DNA from: RBG-16-66-20 sp039931635
Lineage (GTDB): Bacteria > Pseudomonadota > Gammaproteobacteria > Burkholderiales > SG8-39
Direction of reading: 5' to 3'
Assembly (NCBI GenBank): GCA_039931635.1
Contig: JBDTRO010000057.1
Span: forward strand, 1-5,336
DNA length: 5,336 nt
Shown here: positions 1-4,937 of the stretch, in pieces
Layout: each line of letters starts with the position of its first letter
How positions within the stretch are numbered: the first letter of the stretch is position 1
Made by a program: the position numbers and the translations under genes
The notes under the pieces: generated by a model
What the model saw: only the letters and a program-made list of their open reading frames with translations
Told to the model about the DNA's origin: nothing
Databases searched by the model: none

Positions 1-715
1 CGGCGACGGTGGGCGTGTCTTTCGCCGAAGGCACGCGCTGCGCGCTCGAGATCGCGAGCGCCTTCAACCTGCCGCCCGTGACCGAGGGCCAGGTGGCGAG
101 CATGCCGTTGAAGAGGACGTGCGCCTGGCCGGCGACCACGGCGGTGACGGCGTCTGAGCCGCCCTTGTAGGGAATGTAGGTCCAGTTGACGCCGGTGCGC
201 TGGGCGAACTCGATGCCCGCCAGTTGCGGCGCGCCGCCGATGCCCGAGATGGCGAAGTTGAGCTTGCCGGGGTGCGCCTTGGCCATCGCGACCAGTTCCT
301 TGATGTCCTTTACCTGGACGTCCGGATGGACCGCGAGCACGTGCGGCGAATACGAAACCATCACCACCGGCGAGAAATCCTTCGACGGATTGAACGGCAG
401 CTTCGGATAGACGCTGGCGCTGATTACCAGGCCGCCGAGGTCCGTCAGCAGCAGCGTGTAGCCGTCGGGCGCGCTCTTGGCGACGAATTCCGCGCCCACG
501 TTGCCGTTGGCGCCGGCGCGGTTCTCCACCACGATTGGCTGGCCCCATGCCTCGGTGAGCTTCGGCCCGATCTGGCGCGCGAGGATGTCCGAGGTGCCGC
601 CGGCCGCGTACGGCACGACGATGCGGATCGGTTTGTTCGGGAACTGCTGGGCCTGAGCCGGCATCGCAGGCAGCAAGGCGGCCGCGGCAAATGCAGCAAC
701 GAGTTTCAGGTTCAT
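1..715 (-). CDS. Bug/TctC-family tripartite tricarboxylate transporter substrate-binding protein (3' end beyond window)
   Basis: This is a periplasmic extracytoplasmic receptor that binds a small carboxylate or related solute and either delivers it to a TctAB-type membrane transporter or acts as an orphan sensor/receptor. The reading frame starts with ATG at 715-713 and stays open to base 2, giving 238 residues; family members are usually about 320, so roughly the last 80 are outside the window. Residues 1-22 form a signal peptide (hydrophobic Ala-rich core, AQA cleavage site before QQFPN). The mature start FPNKPIRIVVPYAAGGTSD (25-43) is the family signature. Further family motifs are ENRAGANGNVGAEF (64-77), DGYTLL (84-89), LPFNPSKDFSPV (106-117) and YIPYKGGSDAV (180-190). 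An AGGAGG ribosome binding site lies 5 nt before the ATG (minus strand, 726-721). It is divergent from the dehydrogenase gene. No tctA/tctB partner is visible and the ligand cannot be predicted. The family call is very secure. Confidence 0.95.
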   Translation of the reverse strand, partial: MNLKLVAAFAAAALLPAMPAQAQQFPNKPIRIVVPYAAGGTSDILARQIGPKLTEAWGQPIVVENRAGANGNVGAEFVAKSAPDGYTLLLTDLGGLVISASVYPKLPFNPSKDFSPVVMVSYSPHVLAVHPDVQVKDIKELVAMAKAHPGKLNFAISGIGGAPQLAGIEFAQRTGVNWTYIPYKGGSDAVTAVVAGQAHVLFNGMLATWPSVTGGRLKALAISSAQRVPSAKDTPTVA

Positions 716-720
716 TTTTT

Positions 721-726
721 CCTCCT
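721..726 (-). promoter_or_regulatory. Strong Shine-Dalgarno for the Bug receptor gene
   Basis: On the minus strand this reads AGGAGG, followed by five A residues and the ATG at 715. It fixes the start codon chosen for the receptor gene and agrees with the signal peptide beginning there. Confidence 0.8.
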
Positions 727-731
727 CAAGT

Positions 732-744
732 GCCATTTGATGGC
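732..744. promoter_or_regulatory. 13-bp perfect palindrome GCCAT-ttg-ATGGC, candidate operator
   Basis: The arms GCCAT (732-736) and ATGGC (740-744) are exact reverse complements around a 3-nt centre. The site sits in the 84-bp divergent region between the Bug receptor and the short ORF/dehydrogenase unit, where a shared regulator would bind. No regulator gene is in the window and the sequence does not match an operator that I can name. A short palindrome like this could also occur by chance. Confidence 0.3.
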
Positions 745-764
745 TTAGCCGGACATTGTAAACT
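735..764. promoter_or_regulatory. Weak candidate divergent sigma70-like promoters
   Basis: On the plus strand, TTGATG (737-742) and TAAACT (759-764) are separated by 16 bp, each matching four of six consensus positions; this would serve the short ORF and dehydrogenase. On the minus strand, TTTACA (762-757, five of six matches) and TCAAAT (740-735, four of six) are also 16 bp apart and would give the Bug gene a very short leader. The two candidates overlap each other and the palindrome at 732-744. The matches are modest, so this is only a location guess. Confidence 0.25.
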
Positions 765-788
765 TGTGCCTTCAGTCGAGGAACCCCC

Positions 789-795
789 GAGGAGG
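789..795 (+). promoter_or_regulatory. Strong Shine-Dalgarno of the 32-codon ORF
   Basis: GAGGAGG ends 4 nt before the ATG at 800. It is among the best ribosome binding sites in the window and is the main evidence that the short ORF is, or recently was, translated. A second CGAGGA copy lies 11 bp upstream (777-782 versus 788-793). Confidence 0.7.
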
Positions 796-799
796 AATA

Positions 800-898
800 A
801 TGAACCGGACAGTTAATACTGTGGCGTCCCTGCTTGCCGGCGCCGCCCTGGCAGCTGGCAGCGCGCTGGGCCTGGCCTTCCCGACCCAGCCGGAATAA
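800..898 (+). CDS. 32-residue signal-peptide-like ORF; probable 5' remnant of a second Bug receptor and/or coupling leader
   Basis: ATG at 800 to TAA at 896-898 encodes 32 residues: a short polar start (MNRTVN), an Ala/Leu/Gly-rich hydrophobic core typical of a Sec signal peptide, then GLA-FPTQPE and stop. The FPTQP just after the expected cleavage point matches the mature N-terminus of Bug/TctC receptors (F-P-x-K/Q-P-I-R); the neighbouring receptor has FPNKPIR at the same place. The simplest reading is that a Bug gene began here and everything after codon 32 has been lost. It retains a strong ribosome binding site and ends 5 nt before the dehydrogenase ATG, which lacks a good site of its own, so it could still act as a translational leader. 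A true small exported peptide is possible but would leave only about six mature residues. That it is translated is likely; what it does is inference. Confidence 0.55.
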   Translation: MNRTVNTVASLLAGAALAAGSALGLAFPTQPE

Positions 899-903
899 TT
901 TTC

Positions 904-1974
904 ATGTCGTTATTCAAAAAAGAAATCCTGGTCAAAGCCATACAGACCATCGTCGCCGCCGGCGGCAGTGACGCGCGCGAGGCGAAAATCGTCGCCGAAA
1001 ACCTCGTCACGGCGAACCTGACCGGCCACGACTCGCATGGCGTGGGCATGATCCCGCGCTACACCGATTCGCTGCTGGAAGGCGGGCTCAAGGTCAATCA
1101 GTATCCAAAGATCGTGTTCGACGGCGGCGCGATGATTTCGCTCGACGGCCAGGCGGGCTACGGCCAGGTGATCGGCCTGGAGGCGATGGAGATCGGCATC
1201 GCGCGCGCGCAGCAGCACGGCATGTGCGTGATGGGCCTGGGCCGTTCGCACCACCTGTGCCGCATCGGCCAGTGGGCCGAGCAGGCGGTCGCGGCCGGCC
1301 TGATATCGCTGCATTTCACCAATGTCATCTCGCGCTCCATCGTCGCCCCTCATGGCGGCGCGGACGCGCGCTTCGGCACCAACCCGATGACCGTGGGCAT
1401 CCCGATTCCCAACGAGCCGCCTTTCATCCTCGACATGGCCACCAGCGCCGTCGCGCAGGGCAAGGTCCGCGTCGCGCACAACAAGCGCGAGAAGGTTTCG
1501 CCCGAGTGGCTGATCGACGACAACGGCAATCCGACACCGGATCCGAAATTCGGCGTCATCGAGCCCTTCGGCGCGCTGCGCACTTTCGGCCTGCACAAAG
1601 GCTACGGCCTCGCGGTGGTGTGCGAACTGCTCGGCGGCGCACTCACCGGCGGCGGCACCTGGCATTCCGACGATCGCTCGAAAAAGCGCGTCTGGAACGG
1701 CATGCTCACCATCCTCATCGATCCGAAGCGCCTCGGCAACGGCGACGCTTTCTCGACCGAGACCACCGATTTCATAAATTTCCTGCGCAAGTCGCCGGTT
1801 GCGCCCGGTTTCGACAAAGTCCGCATCGCCGGCGAGCCGGAACGGGAAACGCGCGCCAAGAGGGAGCGCGACGGCATCTCGGTGGATGACAACACCTGGG
1901 AAGAAATCATCGCCGCCGCCGCCAAGGTCAAGGTGGCTCGCGCGACTCTCGAGAAGATCGTGGCAGGGACCTGA
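904..1974 (+). CDS. ybiC: YbiC-like malate/L-lactate dehydrogenase family (Ldh_2) 2-hydroxyacid dehydrogenase
   Basis: This is a cytosolic NAD(P)-dependent oxidoreductase of the family containing YbiC/HcxB, YiaK, AllD and ComC, which interconvert 2-hydroxyacids and 2-oxoacids (or related imines) and have their own non-Rossmann fold. At 356 residues it has normal full length. Motifs seen are GHDSHGVGMIPRY (41-53, with the conserved Ser-His pair at 44-45), DGQAGYGQV (81-89), SHHLCRIGQWAEQ (115-127), FGTNPMTVGIP (157-167), LDMATSAVAQGKVRVA (176-191) and HKGYGLAVVCELLGGA (231-246). From memory, the block order and wording follow E. coli YbiC more closely than AllD or ComC, including the late ETR-rich segment followed by GISVDDNTWEEI. 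Substrate is therefore probably a 2-hydroxy/2-oxo acid but is not fixed by sequence. Cys119 sits where YbiC has Gly (SHHIGRIG). The ribosome binding site is poor (only CGGAA at 891-895), and the preceding short ORF stops 5 nt upstream, suggesting coupling. The family is secure; the gene symbol denotes resemblance rather than proven orthology. Confidence 0.92.
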   Translation: MSLFKKEILVKAIQTIVAAGGSDAREAKIVAENLVTANLTGHDSHGVGMIPRYTDSLLEGGLKVNQYPKIVFDGGAMISLDGQAGYGQVIGLEAMEIGIARAQQHGMCVMGLGRSHHLCRIGQWAEQAVAAGLISLHFTNVISRSIVAPHGGADARFGTNPMTVGIPIPNEPPFILDMATSAVAQGKVRVAHNKREKVSPEWLIDDNGNPTPDPKFGVIEPFGALRTFGLHKGYGLAVVCELLGGALTGGGTWHSDDRSKKRVWNGMLTILIDPKRLGNGDAFSTETTDFINFLRKSPVAPGFDKVRIAGEPERETRAKRERDGISVDDNTWEEIIAAAAKVKVARATLEKIVAGT

Positions 1975-1982
1975 GGGCCACG

Positions 1983-2477
1983 GTGCTGGGCCTAACGACG
2001 CTAGGCCTCATACACACCGCGATCAGCCTGGTCGCGCTGGTTTCCGGAATCTGGGCGCTCGCCCGCGACAGGCAGATCGTGCTTGCGAACCGGCTTGGCA
2101 AGCTCTACCTCGTAACGACCGTGCTCACCGCCGCCACGGGACTCGTCATCTTCGAGCATGGCGGCTTTCGCATCGGCCACGCATTCGCCATCCTGACGCT
2201 GGCTGTCGTGGCGATCGGCACGCTTGCCGCGACGTCGCCCCTGTTCGGCCGCGCATCGCGCTACGTACAGGTCACCTTCTATTCGTCCACCATGCTCATC
2301 CATATGATTACCGGGCTCGCCGAGACACTGACCCGGCTGCCGCCGGATGCGCCGCTGATAACGGCCGAGAACGCGTCCATATTCAAGGAGATCATCGGCG
2401 GGCTGGTCCTGCTGTACCTGGTCGGGCTCGCGTTCCAGCTGCGGTGGTTGCGTGGGGCGCAGCGACCCTTGCGTTAG
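1983..2477 (+). CDS. Small multi-pass inner-membrane protein, DUF2306-like
   Basis: This 164-residue hydrophobic protein starts with GTG at 1983; GAGGG (1973-1977), overlapping the dehydrogenase stop codon, is its ribosome binding site, so it is probably cotranscribed and coupled with that gene. About five membrane segments are visible: roughly 6-27, 40-58, 64-84, 95-115 and 136-153. A basic stretch (RDRQIVLANRLGK, 28-40) lies between the first two, and the C-terminus ends RWLRGAQRPLR, consistent with a positive cytoplasmic end. Histidines H11, H66 and H107 fall in or near the helices. The pattern H-x-n-ALxSGxxAL followed by RxGKLY resembles the DUF2306 type of uncharacterised membrane proteins. 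I infer that relation from memory of the pattern, and the function is unknown. No signal for cofactor binding beyond the histidines is clear. The gene is real with high likelihood; the family name is tentative. Confidence 0.8.
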   Translation: MLGLTTLGLIHTAISLVALVSGIWALARDRQIVLANRLGKLYLVTTVLTAATGLVIFEHGGFRIGHAFAILTLAVVAIGTLAATSPLFGRASRYVQVTFYSSTMLIHMITGLAETLTRLPPDAPLITAENASIFKEIIGGLVLLYLVGLAFQLRWLRGAQRPLR

Positions 2478-2488
2478 GCTGGTGCAGG

Positions 2489-2511
2489 CCCCACATTGGG
2501 GATATTGCCCC
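2489..2511 (+). promoter_or_regulatory. Two mutually exclusive short hairpins before lemA
   Basis: The gap before the LemA gene contains CCCC (2489-2492), GGGG (2498-2501) and CCCC (2508-2511). The central GGGG can pair with either C run, with loops of 5 or 6 nt. No T tract follows, so it is not a standard terminator. It may be an mRNA structure near the lemA ribosome binding site, or chance in GC-rich DNA. Confidence 0.25.
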
Positions 2512-2530
2512 GTATTCCTGAGGAAATCCG

Positions 2531-3127
2531 ATGCGTAAACTCCTGCTTGCCCTGATTGCCACGCTGTCCCTTTCCGGCTGCGGATACAACGACTTCCAGC
2601 GCCAGGACGAGGGCGTGAAGGCGGCGTGGTCGGAGGTGCTGAATAACTACCAGCGGCGGGCGGACCTGATACCGAATCTGGTTGCCACGGTGCAGGGGGC
2701 GGCGGACTTCGAGAAAAGCACGCTGGTGGAGCTGACCAATGCACGCGCCTCGGTTGGCGCGATCAAGGCGACGCCGGAACTGGTCAACGATCCCGAGGCG
2801 TTCGCGAAATTCCAGGCCGCGCAGTCGCAGATGACGGGCGCGCTGTCGCGCCTGATGGTGGTGGCGGAGAATTACCCGGCGCTGACCGCGACCAAGGAGT
2901 TCGGCGAATTGCGGGTGGAACTGGCGGGCGCGGAGAACCGCATCGCGGTGGCGCGCGGGCGCTACATCAAGGCGGTGGAGGAATACAACGTCCTCACGCG
3001 CTCGTTCCCGAGCAATCTCACCGCGATGATGTTCGGCTACAAGACGAAGGCCAACTTCACGGTCGAGAACGAAAAGGCCATCGCCACGCCGCCGAAGGTC
3101 GATTTCAGCAAGCCTGCGGGCAAGTAG
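2531..3127 (+). CDS. lemA: LemA family lipoprotein
   Basis: LemA proteins are membrane-anchored, mostly helical envelope proteins of unclear molecular function, commonly encoded beside TPM-domain proteins. This one has 198 residues, close to the usual family length. Residues 1-16 are a lipoprotein signal with lipobox LSGC (14-17), so Cys17 would be lipidated; the next residue is Gly rather than Asp, which favours outer-membrane sorting if the Lol rule applies. Diagnostic motifs are GYNDFQRQDEGVKAAWSEV (18-36), NNYQRRADLIPNLV (38-51), LMVVAENYPALTA (108-120), the helix ENRIAVARGRYIKAVEEYN (135-153) and the following FPSNL (159-163). TGAGGA (2519-2524) ends 6 nt before the ATG and supports the start. 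It is the first gene of a three-gene set with two TPM-domain proteins, separated from the next by only 10 nt. It follows the membrane-protein gene by 53 nt, so it may have its own promoter or be read from upstream. Confidence 0.96.
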   Translation: MRKLLLALIATLSLSGCGYNDFQRQDEGVKAAWSEVLNNYQRRADLIPNLVATVQGAADFEKSTLVELTNARASVGAIKATPELVNDPEAFAKFQAAQSQMTGALSRLMVVAENYPALTATKEFGELRVELAGAENRIAVARGRYIKAVEEYNVLTRSFPSNLTAMMFGYKTKANFTVENEKAIATPPKVDFSKPAGK

Positions 3128-3137
3128 GCGCACGCCG

Positions 3138-3992
3138 ATGCGGCATTTCCTCGCCGCGCTGCTGGCCTTCGCGGCTCTTGCGGGGGTTGCGCGCGCGGAC
3201 GTCCCGGTTCCGCCCCTCAAGGCGCGCGTCACCGACCTCACCGGGACGCTGAACGCCCAGCAGACGGGCGAGCTGGAAGCGCGCATCGCCGCCTTCGAGG
3301 CGCGCCGCGGCAGCCAGATCGCGGTGCTGATGCTGCCGACGACCAAGCCCGAGGAGATCGAGCAGTACTCGATCCGGGTGGCGGAGGCCTGGAAGATCGG
3401 CCGCAGGAAGGTGGACGATGGCTTGATCCTGGTCGTCGCCAAGGACGACCGCGCCTTGCGCATCGAGGTGGGCTACGGGCTGGAAGGCGCGATCCCCGAT
3501 TCGCTGGCCAGGCGCGTGATCGACGAGAAAATCACGCCGCGCTTTCGCGCCGGCGACTTCTACGGCGGCGTGCGCGACGGCGTGGACCAGCTGATCAAGC
3601 TGGCCGAGGGCGAAAAACTGCCGCCGCCGCAGGCCGCGGCGAGCGGGGGGCTGTCCTTGCCGGGCGATTGGCCCCACTACATCTTCGTCGGCATCGTGTT
3701 CGTCTTCATCGCGGGCACGTTCCTGAAGGCCATGCTGGGCCGATTCGCCGGATCGCTGGCCACCGGCGCCGGCGTCGGCCTGATTGCCTGGCTCGTATTC
3801 GGCGTTGCCTTTGTCGGAGCGGTGGGGCTCGTCATTGGCTTCCTGCTCGCCTTCCTCAATACGGGCACGGGGCGGGGCGGCGGCTGGTCAAGCGGCGGAG
3901 GCGCGTCCTGGGGCGGCGGATCCTCGGGTGGTTCGTGGGGCGGGGGAGGCGGCGGCGGCTTTGGAGGCGGCGGCGCCTCCGGGCGCTGGTAG
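3138..3992 (+). CDS. YgcG-like TPM-domain protein with signal peptide, membrane helices and Gly-rich tail
   Basis: TPM-domain proteins (named from plant thylakoid and bacterial members, sometimes called TPM phosphatase domain) lie on the non-cytoplasmic side of a membrane; the plant TLP18.3 homologue takes part in photosystem II repair, but bacterial roles are unclear. The protein has 284 residues. Residues 1-20 form a signal peptide ending ARA before DVPVPP. The TPM domain occupies about 29-156, with VTDLTGTL (31-38), RGSQIAVLML (57-66), WKIGRRKVDDGLILVV (85-100), RIEVGYGLEGAIPD (108-121) and PRFRAGDFYGGV (134-145). Hydrophobic helices follow at about 180-198 and 208-240, the latter long enough for two passes, and then a Gly/Ser/Trp low-complexity tail (245-284, ending SGRW), a common YgcG ending. 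The ribosome binding site is weak (TAGG around the lemA stop), so translation is probably coupled to lemA 10 nt upstream. The architecture is the standard bacterial YgcG form. Confidence 0.94.
   Translation: MRHFLAALLAFAALAGVARADVPVPPLKARVTDLTGTLNAQQTGELEARIAAFEARRGSQIAVLMLPTTKPEEIEQYSIRVAEAWKIGRRKVDDGLILVVAKDDRALRIEVGYGLEGAIPDSLARRVIDEKITPRFRAGDFYGGVRDGVDQLIKLAEGEKLPPPQAAASGGLSLPGDWPHYIFVGIVFVFIAGTFLKAMLGRFAGSLATGAGVGLIAWLVFGVAFVGAVGLVIGFLLAFLNTGTGRGGGWSSGGGASWGGGSSGGSWGGGGGGGFGGGGASGRW
3867..3983 (+). repeat. Gly-codon low-complexity tract (coding)
   Basis: The 3' end of the YgcG-like gene is an imperfect run of GGC/GGG/GGA glycine codons interspersed with Ser, Trp and Ala codons, encoding residues 244-282. 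It is a degenerate tandem low-complexity region rather than a separate element. Such tracts can change length by replication slippage, so the tail length is likely to differ between related strains. Confidence 0.7.
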
Positions 3993-4001
3993 GGAATCGG
4001 G

Positions 4002-4493
4002 ATGCGCTGGCTACGTCACCTCTTTCTCGATCACTTGGCGCTTGCGCGTGCCTTCCCGCGTGCAACGCTTGCGATCGTCGAACGTGCCGTGGCCGGCCAT
4101 GAAACGCGCCACCGCGGCGAATTACGTGTCGTGATCGAAGGCGGGTTGCCGCTTATCGCGTTTTTTGCGGGGCGCAATGCGCGCGAACGCGCGATCGAGC
4201 ACTTCGCGCGGTTGCGCGTCTGGGACACCGAAGACAATGCCGGCGTGCTGATCTACCTGCTGCTCGCCGACCGGCGCGTGGAAATCGTCGCCGATCGCGG
4301 CATCCACGCCAGGGTCGGAGAGACGGCGTGGGAAACGATTTGCGGCGCGATGCAGCAGGAATTCGCCGCCGGGCGATACGAACAGGGCGTGACGACCGGG
4401 CTCGCCTCGGTCAGCGACCTGCTGCAGCAGCACTTTCCACCGCAGCGCGGCGGCAATCCCAACGAGCTGCCGGACGCGCCCATCGTTATTTGA
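4002..4493 (+). CDS. Second TPM-domain protein, soluble form without signal peptide
   Basis: This 163-residue protein carries a TPM domain but has no signal peptide, and no clear membrane helix is visible, so it is probably cytoplasmic or peripherally bound. The N-terminus contains HLALARAFPRATLAIVERAV (11-30). The TPM core then shows HRGELRVVIEGGLPL (37-51), a segment with ARERAIEHFARLRVWDTEDN (60-79), NAGVLIYLLLADRRVEIVAD (79-98) and RGIHARVG (99-106), and Trp110 before a final helical part ending around QQHFPPQ (142-148). The start ATG at 4002 has AGGGA (3991-3995) 6 nt upstream, overlapping the stop codon of the preceding gene, so the two are likely translated in tandem. LemA, a Gly-tailed TPM protein and this short TPM protein form a recurrent three-gene set in betaproteobacteria; a shared function is inferred from that order, not shown by the sequence. 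Confidence 0.93.
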   Translation: MRWLRHLFLDHLALARAFPRATLAIVERAVAGHETRHRGELRVVIEGGLPLIAFFAGRNARERAIEHFARLRVWDTEDNAGVLIYLLLADRRVEIVADRGIHARVGETAWETICGAMQQEFAAGRYEQGVTTGLASVSDLLQQHFPPQRGGNPNELPDAPIVI

Positions 4494-4504
4494 GTTGCCT
4501 TATC

Positions 4505-4524
4505 CTGCGCGAGGAGCGCAGTTT
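4505..4524 (+). terminator. Candidate intrinsic terminator after the LemA/TPM operon
   Basis: CTGCGC (4505-4510) and GCGCAG (4516-4521) form a perfect 6-bp GC-rich stem around the loop GAGGA, followed by TTT. It lies 11 nt after the stop of the second TPM gene and before the ABM gene. The T run is short, so termination would be partial, leaving some read-through into the downstream gene. Confidence 0.5.
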
Positions 4525-4545
4525 CCTGGAACGATTGGAGAAGCC

Positions 4546-4893
4546 ATGATCGCTGTAATCTTCGAGGTGCGGCCGAATGCCGGCCGCAAGGACGCTTACC
4601 TTGATTCCGCCGCGCGCTTGAAGCCTCAGCTGGAGAAGATGGACGGCTTCATCTCCGTCGAGCGCTTCGAGAGCCTCAGCCAGCCGGGCAAGTTTCTGTC
4701 GCTTTCCATCTGGCGCGACGAGGATGCCGTACGCCAGTGGCGCAACGTCGAGGAGCACCGCAGGATCCAGGCCGCCGGCCGGCAGTCGATCTTCGCCGAC
4801 TACCGCCTGCGCGTGGCGCAGGTGATCCGCGACTACGGCCTCAACGAACGCGCCGAGGCGCCGGACGATTCAAAGGCGGCCCACTCGCGGTGA
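4546..4893 (+). CDS. ABM-domain (antibiotic biosynthesis monooxygenase-like) protein
   Basis: This small 115-residue protein has the dimeric alpha/beta ferredoxin-like fold shared by cofactor-free monooxygenases, haem-degrading IsdG-like enzymes and many uncharacterised stress or detoxification proteins. Visible features are the first strand MIAVIFEVRPNAGRKDAYL (1-19), the helix LKPQLEKMDGFISVERF (25-41), the strand SQPGKFLSLSIWRDEDAVRQ (45-64) and WRNVEEHRRIQAAGRQSIF (65-83), with the family's conserved His at 71, then a third strand YRLRVAQVI (86-94). A disordered charged tail follows. A TTG start at 4495 in the same frame would add 17 residues, but the ATG at 4546 has GGAG (4537-4540) 5 nt upstream and begins exactly at the domain's first strand, so it was chosen. 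The gene follows a candidate terminator and is convergent with the dehydratase gene. The substrate cannot be assigned. Confidence 0.9.
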   Translation: MIAVIFEVRPNAGRKDAYLDSAARLKPQLEKMDGFISVERFESLSQPGKFLSLSIWRDEDAVRQWRNVEEHRRIQAAGRQSIFADYRLRVAQVIRDYGLNERAEAPDDSKAAHSR

Positions 4894-4914
4894 TCGCTGC
4901 GCTCGTGGGTGATC

Positions 4915-4937
4915 GGGGGCGGGGATTCCGCCAACCC
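4915..4937. terminator. Candidate bidirectional terminator hairpin between convergent genes
   Basis: GGGGGCGG (4915-4922) can pair with CCGCC (4928-4932) and, past a 2-nt AA bulge, with CCC (4935-4937), around the loop GGATT. It lies in the 44-bp gap between the convergent ABM and dehydratase genes, with its last base touching the TAG of the latter. There is no T tract on either side, so it may only protect mRNA 3' ends or be fortuitous. Confidence 0.35.

Noticed and set aside
224..748. 174-codon plus-strand frame opposite the Bug receptor
   Set aside because: The minus strand encodes a clear Bug receptor with signal peptide and ribosome binding site; the plus frame has no domain and also crosses the divergent promoter region.
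910..1665. 251-codon open frame on the minus strand opposite the dehydrogenase
   Set aside because: The composition is dominated by Ala, Arg, His and Asp as expected from the reverse complement of GC-rich codons; the plus-strand frame has full-length family motifs.
2498..2530. Possible lemA promoter with GATATT (2501-2506) as -10 box
   Set aside because: No acceptable -35 hexamer lies 15-19 bp upstream; TTGCGT at 2469 is 26 bp away, too far for a normal promoter.
2474..3463. Long (329-codon) open frame on the minus strand opposite LemA and the first TPM gene
   Set aside because: The translation is Arg/Ala/Leu-rich with no recognisable domain, and it overlaps two confident genes on the other strand. 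Long antisense frames are expected in GC-rich coding DNA.
3867..3983. Possible CRISPR-like or satellite repeat
   Set aside because: The repetition is glycine-codon low complexity in the frame of the YgcG-like protein, with no fixed repeat unit and no spacers.
4495..4545. TTG-initiated N-terminal extension of the ABM protein
   Set aside because: The extra 17 residues lie over the candidate terminator hairpin, do not match the domain, and the ATG at 4546 has a proper ribosome binding site at the domain boundary.
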